The notes below the pieces were generated by a model, which saw only the letters and a list, made by a program, of their open reading frames with translations, was not told the DNA's origin and ran no database searches. From positions 124,001 to 188,000 of the forward strand of contig CAYTPV010000004.1 of the NCBI GenBank assembly GCA_964440115.1: 64,000 nt of DNA. The letters run 5' to 3'. Positions 44,491 to 51,550 of this stretch are shown here, piece after piece (position 1 is the first letter of the stretch; the number at the start of each line of letters is the position of its first letter). The position numbers and the translations under genes were made by a program. The DNA is from JAEWWD01 sp964440115 (GTDB lineage: Bacteria; Bacillota; Clostridia; Christensenellales; CAG-138).

Positions 44491-45690
44491 TTATTTGTCC
44501 ATGACACAAGTGATCTTGCAGTTGGAACGGTCGGTGCGCAGAGCGATGACGTTTTCAGGCACTTCGTCCAGCTTGATGCGCTTGGTGATCATGGGCAGCA
44601 TGTTCATGCCGCTGGCCATGCACTGTATAACGCGGGGGAACGTGCCGTGGCCGGAGTGGCCCTGTGCGCCGATCATGCGGGCGCGGCGAACCTGCAGCAC
44701 TTCGCCGGTAACAGGCATCTTTGCTTCGGCGCGGGCAACGACTACGATGGTGGCGTTGAGCGTGCGGCCTTCCCAGATCGCCTTTTCAATGCCGGGATAT
44801 ACGATGGTCGGCAGACCGGTGGCTTCGAGATAGAGAGCGGCGCCCATGCCGTCCGTCAGGCGGAGCACTTCGTCAGCAAAATCAACCTTGGTCGGGTCGA
44901 TGACATAGTCAGCGCCCAGCTTCTTGGCCAATTCAGCGCGTTCCTTCTGGGGTTCGCTCATGATGCACATAGCAGCGCCCTGACGTTTGAGTATGGCGCA
45001 CGCAGCAAGACCGACCGGGCCGCCGCCGCAGATAACGACGTTGTCACCGGGGCGGATTCCGCCGCCGCGCTCGATAACGGCGTTGTAAGCAACGCTGGTG
45101 GGTTCTACGAGAGAGCCGGCGAGGAAGATATCTTCTTCGTTCTTATACTGGCGGCGCAGGGGCTCGAGGCTCCACAGGCAGCGGTCGGGCAGAACGATGT
45201 AATCGCAGAATGCGCCGTTCACGTTGAAGCCGATTTCATCGAGGCGCTCGCAGTGGTTGGGCCAACCGTCGGCACAGGGCTGGCAGGAACCGCACCAGAG
45301 CATTTCTTCGGCGCAAACCAGTTCGCCGCCCTTGAAGGGCTTGTTGGTGACCTTGTCTTTTGCGCCCGGGCCGGACTTCACGACAACGCCGGAAAGCTCA
45401 TGGCCGATGATGCAGGGGAAGCCGGTGAGGCCGGGGTAGTAAATATAGCCGTCGTCCTTGGGCTGCGCCATATGCACGTCGCTGCCGCAGATGCCGCAGG
45501 CGCGAACCTTAATGAGCACCTGTCCGGGGCCGGGTTCCGGGATGTCATATTCGCGGATATCCAGTTTGGGATCCTTCCAAACCAAGCTGCCGAGATAGGT
45601 CTGTACTTTGTCGATGTCCTTTGCGCCAAGCTTGAATTCCGGCTTGGGAGCCCATGTCGCGCTCAGGGTAACGCCTCTCATTTTTGCCAT
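44491..45690 (-). CDS. Zinc alcohol dehydrogenase, probable IolM
   Basis: A 399-residue medium-chain dehydrogenase. Catalytic zinc ligands are in ACGICGSDVHM and GHELSGVV, and structural-zinc cysteines in CAEEMLWCGSCQPCADGWPNHC. The NAD loop is VVICGGGPVGLAACAIL. In the Thermotoga pathway IolM (TM0412) oxidises 2-keto-myo-inositol a second time; here the gene sits in the matching set with IolG, IolN and IolO. A threonine- or sorbitol-type dehydrogenase would look similar in isolation. GAGAGG lies 9 nt before the start. Confidence 0.75.
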   Translation of the reverse strand: MAKMRGVTLSATWAPKPEFKLGAKDIDKVQTYLGSLVWKDPKLDIREYDIPEPGPGQVLIKVRACGICGSDVHMAQPKDDGYIYYPGLTGFPCIIGHELSGVVVKSGPGAKDKVTNKPFKGGELVCAEEMLWCGSCQPCADGWPNHCERLDEIGFNVNGAFCDYIVLPDRCLWSLEPLRRQYKNEEDIFLAGSLVEPTSVAYNAVIERGGGIRPGDNVVICGGGPVGLAACAILKRQGAAMCIMSEPQKERAELAKKLGADYVIDPTKVDFADEVLRLTDGMGAALYLEATGLPTIVYPGIEKAIWEGRTLNATIVVVARAEAKMPVTGEVLQVRRARMIGAQGHSGHGTFPRVIQCMASGMNMLPMITKRIKLDEVPENVIALRTDRSNCKITCVMDK

Positions 45691-45760
45691 TGAAGTACAC
45701 CTCTCTGATTTTTATTTTGGCTGGGCATGTGCCCGCTAGGGTCACTAAATCATAAACAGG

Positions 45761-47233
45761 TCAGATTTTGCTGTACAAAAGCTCCAGATGCCGTCCGATA
45801 TGCTTTTCAAGCATGTCGGCATACAGGGCGTCCTGTTCTCTCCATAACTGATATAACCTGCCACGGAAACGAAGCGACTCATCTGCGTTCTTTTCGTTGA
45901 GAATGAGTCCGTAAGTGATGTGGATGAGCTGCCTTGCGTCGTTCTGCGTGAACAAACCGGGCAGTTCTTCATCGGTAAGCGTATCGACATCGGGTATGCG
46001 TGAAAGATCGGTGGTGACATGATAGTATTTCTTCGCTTGTTCAAATACGCTCAGGGCATATTTGTGGATTTCACGGTAAAGCGCCGGGTATTTCATGGCA
46101 ACCACACGCATGGCCTCGAGCCAGTTGGTACCGGCAGTCTTCACATGGAAGCGGCCTTTTGTCAGTTCGCCGACGATGGAGAATATGGAGAACTTATCCG
46201 AACCCGAATGCACACTGATTTTATACCCGAAATGTTCAGCTATGGCGGCATGCTCGGCAAATTCGCGCCTGAACTGCGCAACATCGCCGATATAATCGAC
46301 ACCTTTCTGGAATTCGCCGCAGAAGCGCGGGGCCAGCGTGGCAAATTTGACGCCCCTCTTGATGAGTTCGTTTGCTACGAAATAGTGCTGCAGCGGCGTG
46401 GTGGGCGTGGAGGTTTCGTCAATAGAGATTTCAAAATCCACATCCGTCCTGTCGCTGAAATACTTATGGTAGATATCGCTTGCAAACGATATAGCAGCGC
46501 CATAAATGATTGCCATTCTCTTAAAAGAAGCTTCGTCAAATGTCAACGCGATATCTGTGTTCACTTGAATTGTCTTATTCAGATAGGCTGCTTCGAGCGC
46601 CGCATTCTTTTGATAAGCGGCATCTACTTCGGCATCCGTCATTCCGCTGACATCGTTGCGGATGTGCTCGCTGCAGTCGAGTGTGATCATGGTAAATCCG
46701 CAGCCGAGCGCGTATTCCACTTCCTTAGGGGTTTTGAGATGATCGCCGTCGGCTCCGAAGCCGCGCTGATAATTTTCGCGGAATACGCTGAATGTTGCGC
46801 AATCCAGAACGTGTTCATACGTGCGGTTGGTCAACGTCAGTTCGCGGATGGACTGCTGCGCGAATATCGGATAAGCATCATATTTTTCAAATACGCGGAT
46901 ATGGCCGGGCGTAGCTAACCCTAGCCGGTCTCCTACGCCTACCGTGCGGTCTTGGTTCAAAACCGGGGAGGGCGCGGTAAACGGAAACAGCGCCCGCAGT
47001 ATGTGTGCGTTTTCATGGGTAAGAGGGGCTTTGGTGCAAGCCTCGCCGGCAGCGTTGAAAAACGTTTCGCCAACGAAGTCGGTTTTGCCCTGCGCTATCA
47101 AATAATCCCCGTCTGCGAGTTTGGCCATGAAAACCACAGAGCCGGTCCCGGTCTTATGGACTGAGTTGGGATAAATGCCATACTCTGCAGGATTTTGGGT
47201 GCTGCCGGGGATAAAAGCATCATATGCTGGCAT
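45761..47233 (-). CDS. Tagaturonate epimerase-like protein (UxaE type)
   Basis: A 490-residue cytoplasmic protein with no signal peptide. It matches by style the tagaturonate/fructuronate epimerase (UxaE) family first described in Thermotoga. Acidic and His residues that could bind a metal lie in FTMITLDCSEHI, FEISIDETSTPT and YKISVHSGSDKFSIF. It is the first gene of the operon. Converting D-tagaturonate to D-fructuronate would link the IolO product to the mannonate oxidoreductase encoded further down. My family assignment rests on recollection and context, not on an alignment. An older annotation could simply read hypothetical protein. AGGAG lies 8 nt before the start. Confidence 0.6.
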   Translation of the reverse strand: MPAYDAFIPGSTQNPAEYGIYPNSVHKTGTGSVVFMAKLADGDYLIAQGKTDFVGETFFNAAGEACTKAPLTHENAHILRALFPFTAPSPVLNQDRTVGVGDRLGLATPGHIRVFEKYDAYPIFAQQSIRELTLTNRTYEHVLDCATFSVFRENYQRGFGADGDHLKTPKEVEYALGCGFTMITLDCSEHIRNDVSGMTDAEVDAAYQKNAALEAAYLNKTIQVNTDIALTFDEASFKRMAIIYGAAISFASDIYHKYFSDRTDVDFEISIDETSTPTTPLQHYFVANELIKRGVKFATLAPRFCGEFQKGVDYIGDVAQFRREFAEHAAIAEHFGYKISVHSGSDKFSIFSIVGELTKGRFHVKTAGTNWLEAMRVVAMKYPALYREIHKYALSVFEQAKKYYHVTTDLSRIPDVDTLTDEELPGLFTQNDARQLIHITYGLILNEKNADESLRFRGRLYQLWREQDALYADMLEKHIGRHLELLYSKI

Positions 47234-47357
47234 TTGCGTATCTCCTGCTCATGATAAATTGTGTGTTAGGGATACCTTTGGAAGTCGGAAGAGTCCAGTC
47301 GATTGCATATAGAATGAAGGGGATGCTGTTTGCTATGACACGCTGCGTCGCGTGTTT

Positions 47358-47371
47358 TGCAAACGTTTACA
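47358..47371. promoter_or_regulatory. LacI-family operator at the inositol operon promoter
   Basis: TGCAAACGTTTACA is a near-palindrome centred on ACGT, about 10 bp after the -10 box of the minus-strand promoter. Confidence 0.75.
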
Positions 47372-47380
47372 TCTGAGAGT

Positions 47381-47409
47381 ATTATATTGCTTCTGTTAGG
47401 TGTTGTCAA
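47381..47409 (-). promoter_or_regulatory. Consensus promoter of the inositol operon
   Basis: Read on the minus strand: TTGACA, exactly 17 nt, TATAAT. Both hexamers are perfect consensus, so the promoter should be strong unless repressed. Confidence 0.92.
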
Positions 47410-47498
47410 ATACATTTTTTTAATATTTGAGACGAATAAATTACATATAATTACAGTTCTTTGATGCCAATAATATCATCAAAAGCATTGTCAGCTAT

Positions 47499-47527
47499 TT
47501 GACATTGTTTATAAGGTGTAGTACTAT
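47499..47527 (+). promoter_or_regulatory. Promoter of the divergent LacI regulator gene
   Basis: TTGACA (47499-47504), 17-nt spacer, TACTAT (47522-47527). Confidence 0.8.
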
Positions 47528-47561
47528 TAAAAAAGCGTGCTATTCGACGAAAATTGACGAT

Positions 47562-47577
47562 GTGTAAACGTTCACAC
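47562..47577. promoter_or_regulatory. LacI-family operator before the regulator gene
   Basis: GTGTAAACGTTCACAC, a near-perfect 16-bp palindrome sharing TAAACGTT with the operator of the divergent operon. It suggests autorepression. Confidence 0.8.
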
Positions 47578-47602
47578 TTTACTGCGACGGGAGAGAACGG
47601 AT

Positions 47603-48628
47603 ATGAAGGCTTCAGGACGTGAGGGAAAGCCGGTTACCATCAAGGATATCGCGAAAAAAGCAAACGTATCCTATGCGACCGTCTCCCGCGCGTTGTCGGG
47701 AAGTCAATCCATTCGAAGCGAAACCAGGCAGAAAATTTTGGATATTTGTGAGGAAACGGGATATACTGTCAATTCTGTTGCCCGTGCTATGGTGCTAAGA
47801 GAAACCAAGCTCTTAGGGCTTATCCTTCCGAATATTGATAACCCATATATGTCCGAACTGGCCTATCACATTGAGCGCACAGCGCGCAGCCGCGATTACA
47901 GCATCATGCTGTGCAATTCTGCGCATGAACTCAAAGCAGAGGAACAAGCGTTCACACTCCTGCTGGGCAGGCAGGTCGATGGCATTATGCTGTTTCCGGC
48001 CAGCAGGGACAGTTATCAGAATTTAAAAAAATACCTGCGTAAGGTTCCTGTCGTTTTCGTGAATGAGAACCTCATGGACAAGCCTGAAAGCTATGTTACG
48101 GTGGATAATGTGCTGGGTGCACGGCTGGGTACGGAGTATCTGCTGGAGCTGGGACACCGCAACATCATGTATTTTGGCCGGTATGGCAACAGCGCCACAC
48201 ATATTCTCAGGGCGCGGGGCTTTGAAGAAACCTGCATCAGAAATGGAATTACCCCGCACTTCTTTGAAAACAAATACAATGATACCAGTATCCAAATCGG
48301 TTATGAACTGGCAAAGGAAATGTTCTCTCAGCCCTGGGACTTTACGGCCATGCTGGCTGCAACGGATACGTTGGCGTTGGGTGTCATGCAGGCTGCGGAT
48401 GAGCGCGGTATACGCATCCCGCAGGATATTTCTGTGCTCGGGTACGATAATATCCGGTATTCGGAACTGCCCAAAATAAATCTGTCCACTATTGAACAGC
48501 CCCGGCGGGCAATCGCGGCAATCGCTGTCGAAATGCTGCTCGAAAAAATCCAGAACGATTACGAAGGGTATTCCCACCGTATCGTAGCACCCACACTCAT
48601 CAAACGCGGCTCATGCCAACCGCTGTAA
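47603..48628 (+). CDS. LacI-family regulator of the inositol cluster
   Basis: A 341-residue LacI-type repressor. The N-terminal helix-turn-helix is TIKDIAKKANVSYATVSRAL and the hinge is NSVARAMVLRETKLLGLIL. The effector domain has QVDGIMLFPASRD, TVDNVLGARLGTEYL and AATDTLALGVMQAADERGI. It is transcribed away from the inositol operon, and matching operators lie in both promoters, so it most likely represses both. The inducer is probably inositol, an inosose or a hexuronate. GGGAGAG lies 7 nt before the start, and a terminator follows. Confidence 0.9.
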   Translation: MKASGREGKPVTIKDIAKKANVSYATVSRALSGSQSIRSETRQKILDICEETGYTVNSVARAMVLRETKLLGLILPNIDNPYMSELAYHIERTARSRDYSIMLCNSAHELKAEEQAFTLLLGRQVDGIMLFPASRDSYQNLKKYLRKVPVVFVNENLMDKPESYVTVDNVLGARLGTEYLLELGHRNIMYFGRYGNSATHILRARGFEETCIRNGITPHFFENKYNDTSIQIGYELAKEMFSQPWDFTAMLAATDTLALGVMQAADERGIRIPQDISVLGYDNIRYSELPKINLSTIEQPRRAIAAIAVEMLLEKIQNDYEGYSHRIVAPTLIKRGSCQPL

Positions 48629-48631
48629 TCA

Positions 48632-48657
48632 AAAAAGTGCCTTTGGCACTTTTTTTT
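48632..48657 (+). terminator. Terminator after the LacI regulator gene
   Basis: AAAAAGTGCC - TTT - GGCACTTTTT followed by further T residues: a strong intrinsic terminator. Confidence 0.9.
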
Positions 48658-48678
48658 GAGTTTTTGCAGGAACCGCCT

Positions 48679-48817
48679 GTACCTTTGGTACGGCCGGCGG
48701 TCCCTGAGAGGAAAGCCTTGCCCGGCAAGGCTTTCGCTCACGGTGTACATGCCACCGTGAGCGAAGGAAGCCTCCGGGAGCTGCGGCCCCCGAACTCCCA
48801 AGGGACTTTAGTTCGGG
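48679..48817. repeat. Cluster of four consecutive hairpins
   Basis: GTACC/GGTAC (48679-48691); GAAAGCCTTGCC/GGCAAGGCTTTC (48711-48735); TTCGCTCACGGTG/CACCGTGAGCGAA (48733-48765); CCCGAACT/AGTTCGGG (48789-48817). The second and third stems share bases and so exclude each other. No frame is open here. Confidence 0.8.
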
Positions 48818-48826
48818 AAGCGATTT

Positions 48827-49825
48827 CTATACTTTGTGAGCGGTTTTGTTCTGCATCGCTTTGTCCACAAGCTCTTCAATGTAAATCAATGAACCCCGGT
48901 TGATGAAATAGTCAAACGGGATTATTTTTTTGCCCTGCGACTGGTAGTCGTCGAGCGCCCCCTTGGAAACTACCGGATCAAGAAGCGGAAGATCGGGAGA
49001 TACGATGACCGCGTCGTATTTTTGCATGAATTTTAGCGCATGCCGTATATCCGTATCAAAGCATACCGGGATAGGACCACGCCTTCCCGAAAACAGTTCC
49101 ACCTGCTCACAAATAAGGTTTGAAAACTTATTGCTTTGGCACAGTATGCCCAGGGAACATCCCTGCGGCAGCGTCGATATGCTCACAATCGTCTGGCGGC
49201 TGGTCGATACATCCACGGCAGCGGGGCGTACAGGGCATTCCTTTAGGCTTTGTGAAACCTGTTCGTAATGGGTGGCCGTCGTCAGTATCAGATCAAAATC
49301 GGCAAACAGGCGAGCGGGATGGTCTTCAAGGATTACGGTATCCACCAGAAAGGCAGAGCTTGCAGTGTTTGGAATATATGCAAGCTGCCGCTTGAAAAGA
49401 GCCAGAGATTCAGGATTGCAGTCAATGAGCGCGATGCGTACCAGTGGGTTGGCTATCGTATGCTTGGAATATACCAGCCTCAGCAGCGCCCAGATTTCCT
49501 TATCCGTCATATTCCAGCTTTCGAGCTTGGTCAGCGTCTGGTCTATGAGGTCAAGCGCGAGCCTGCGCTGTTCCGCACCATAGGCGTCTCTGTCGTTATA
49601 TACATAACTGCCGCTTCCCTGTATCACTTCTATGATGTTGTTATCCGCAAGCTCCTTGTAAGCCTTTTTCACAGTGCCGCGCGCTATCTGAAGTTCGGCT
49701 GCGAGCTCCCGTTCGGTGGGAAGCCTGTCGCCGGGTTTTAATACGCCGGACTTGATTTGTACAAACACCTGCTCAACGATTTGTTTGTAAATGGGTTTGG
49801 GGTCGTCAAACTGAACCTGTATCAT
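48827..49825 (-). CDS. GntR-family regulator of histidine degradation
   Basis: A 332-residue protein. The N-terminal GntR winged helix covers about residues 1-75, with PIYKQIVEQVFVQIKSGVLKPGD-type and LPTERELAAELQIARGTVKKAY sequence. A long C-terminal domain without clear membrane segments follows. It contains LALFKRQLAYIPNT and YDAVIVSPDLPLLDP, which may form a periplasmic-binding-like effector fold rather than the usual HutC/UTRA domain. It is divergent from hutH, and repeats in the shared control region match its likely sites. The inducer is probably urocanate or histidine. Confidence 0.82.
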   Translation of the reverse strand: MIQVQFDDPKPIYKQIVEQVFVQIKSGVLKPGDRLPTERELAAELQIARGTVKKAYKELADNNIIEVIQGSGSYVYNDRDAYGAEQRRLALDLIDQTLTKLESWNMTDKEIWALLRLVYSKHTIANPLVRIALIDCNPESLALFKRQLAYIPNTASSAFLVDTVILEDHPARLFADFDLILTTATHYEQVSQSLKECPVRPAAVDVSTSRQTIVSISTLPQGCSLGILCQSNKFSNLICEQVELFSGRRGPIPVCFDTDIRHALKFMQKYDAVIVSPDLPLLDPVVSKGALDDYQSQGKKIIPFDYFINRGSLIYIEELVDKAMQNKTAHKV

Positions 49826-49838
49826 GCATACACCTCGA

Positions 49839-49847
49839 ATTGGTATA
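49839..49847 (-). promoter_or_regulatory. Candidate GntR site, copy 1
   Basis: The minus strand reads TATACCAAT, identical to two plus-strand copies ahead of hutH. It is part of a 15-bp palindrome, TATACTT-T-AAGTATA (49844-49858), upstream of the regulator gene. Confidence 0.6.
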
Positions 49848-49927
49848 CTTTAAGTATATCATGAAAAGCAAATCCATGCAGCATACGCACGAAGATGGCA
49901 GGATTGGTTCAACATTTGCGTGAAAAC

Positions 49928-49956
49928 TTTACAGCTATACGGCGAGATTCTACAAT
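49928..49956 (+). promoter_or_regulatory. Promoter of the hut operon
   Basis: TTTACA (49928-49933), 17-nt spacer, TACAAT (49951-49956). Confidence 0.75.
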
Positions 49957-49976
49957 AATACTATATAGCAATAGGA

Positions 49977-49998
49977 TATACCAATAAACTATACCAAT
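49977..49998 (+). promoter_or_regulatory. Candidate GntR sites, copies 2 and 3
   Basis: TATACCAAT occurs at 49977-49985 and again at 49990-49998, 13 bp apart, directly downstream of the hut promoter. This is a suitable place for repression. Confidence 0.65.
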
Positions 49999-50011
49999 TT
50001 GGAGGCGAAGC

Positions 50012-51535
50012 ATGGTCGTACTGGATGGAAAAAGCCTTACCATAGAACAGGTGATTGCCGTAGCCCGCCGCGGGGAACAGGTGCGCATTTCGCAGCGCGC
50101 AAGCCGTCTCATTCAGAAGGCCCGCGATTATGTGGATCGAAAACTTGAAGAAGGCGCGGTCATATACGGCGTTACCACGGGTTTCGGCAAGTTTTCCGAT
50201 ACGTTTATCAGCGCGAAAGATACGGCGGAACTGCAGCGGAACCTCATCATCAGCCATGCCTGCGCCATGGGCGAACCATTGGATATCGATACCGTACGCG
50301 CAAGCATGCTGCTGCGATTGAACACGCTCAGCCGCGGCAACTCCGGCGCGCGCCTTTCTACTGTTGAAACGCTGCTGAACATGCTTAACCGCGGCGTACA
50401 TCCGATTATTCCGCAAAAGGGCAGCCTTGGCGCGAGCGGAGACCTTGCGCCGCTTTCGCACATGGTGCTGGTTATGATCGGGGAAGGCCATGCCGAGTAC
50501 CATGGCGAACTCCTCAGTGGCCGGGAAGCCATGAAACGGGCAGGCATTCCCGTTATTGAACTGGCAGCCAAGGAAGGACTTGCGCTCATCAATGGTACGC
50601 AGATCATGACGGCCATAGGCTGCCTAGCGGTATACGATTCTGTTCTTCTCGCAAAAGCCGCGGATATCGCCGCCGCCATGACGACGGAAGCCCAAAACGG
50701 CATCAAAAAGGCATTCGATGCAAAAATTCACGAATTACGCGGGCATCAGGGGCAAAAGGACTCCGCGAAGAACATACTCACACTTTTAGAAGGCAGCGGG
50801 CTTGCACAGAATACCATTCCCGGCAAGGTGCAGGATGCGTACTCCGTGCGCTGCGTGCCGCAGATACACGGCGCGAGCCGCGATGCAATTCGCTACGTGT
50901 GCACGGCCGTGACCAATGAGATCAACGCCGTAACGGATAACCCCATCATATTCCCCGATGACGACGAAGCCATATCAAGCGGCAACTTCCACGGTCAGCC
51001 CATGGCGCTCGCGTTCGATTTCTTAGGCATAGCGCTTGCGGAATACGCCGACGTATCCGAACGGCGCATAGAGCGCATGGTCAATCCGCAGATCAACGAC
51101 GGTCTGCCTGCTTTTCTCATTCCGGATGGAGGACTCAACAGCGGCTTTATGATCGCGCAGTATGCGGCGGCTTCCATGGTATCCGAAAACAAGGTATACG
51201 CGCATCCGGCAAGCGTCGATTCCATCCCCTCTTCCGCCAATCAGGAAGATCATGTGAGTATGGGCACCACTGCCGCACGCAAGGCACGGCTCATACTCGA
51301 TAACGCACAGAAGGTCGTGGGCATAGAGCTGTTCGTGGCCGCGCAGGCGCTGTGGCTCCGTGGGGAAGAAAAGCTTTCACCCGCCACGAAGGCAGTGTAC
51401 GATCATATTCGAAAAAGCGTACCGCCCGCGCATAAGGATATCGTCATGCATTATGAGATGGTCAAGCTGGACGGCATGGTCAAATCGGGCGAGCTTGTCG
51501 CAGCGGCGGAAATTGTTTGCGGAACGCTGCGCTAA
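50012..51535 (+). CDS. hutH: Histidine ammonia-lyase
   Basis: A 507-residue enzyme that releases ammonia from histidine to give urocanate. The self-formed MIO electrophile comes from Ala-Ser-Gly at 141-143 in GSLGASGDLAPLSH. The active-site Tyr lies in IYGVTTGFGKF (52-62), with further motifs QDAYSVRCVPQIHGASRD and DNPIIF. Length and motifs are those of HutH rather than phenylalanine or tyrosine lyases. GGAGG lies 6 nt before the start. It is first in the hut operon. Confidence 0.95.
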   Translation: MVVLDGKSLTIEQVIAVARRGEQVRISQRASRLIQKARDYVDRKLEEGAVIYGVTTGFGKFSDTFISAKDTAELQRNLIISHACAMGEPLDIDTVRASMLLRLNTLSRGNSGARLSTVETLLNMLNRGVHPIIPQKGSLGASGDLAPLSHMVLVMIGEGHAEYHGELLSGREAMKRAGIPVIELAAKEGLALINGTQIMTAIGCLAVYDSVLLAKAADIAAAMTTEAQNGIKKAFDAKIHELRGHQGQKDSAKNILTLLEGSGLAQNTIPGKVQDAYSVRCVPQIHGASRDAIRYVCTAVTNEINAVTDNPIIFPDDDEAISSGNFHGQPMALAFDFLGIALAEYADVSERRIERMVNPQINDGLPAFLIPDGGLNSGFMIAQYAAASMVSENKVYAHPASVDSIPSSANQEDHVSMGTTAARKARLILDNAQKVVGIELFVAAQALWLRGEEKLSPATKAVYDHIRKSVPPAHKDIVMHYEMVKLDGMVKSGELVAAAEIVCGTLR

Positions 51536-51550
51536 AAGGAGGTAACAGGC

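Noticed and set aside
44647..45693. A 348-codon frame antisense to the IolM-like gene
   Set aside because: It mirrors the dehydrogenase gene, has no domain, and no promoter is seen.
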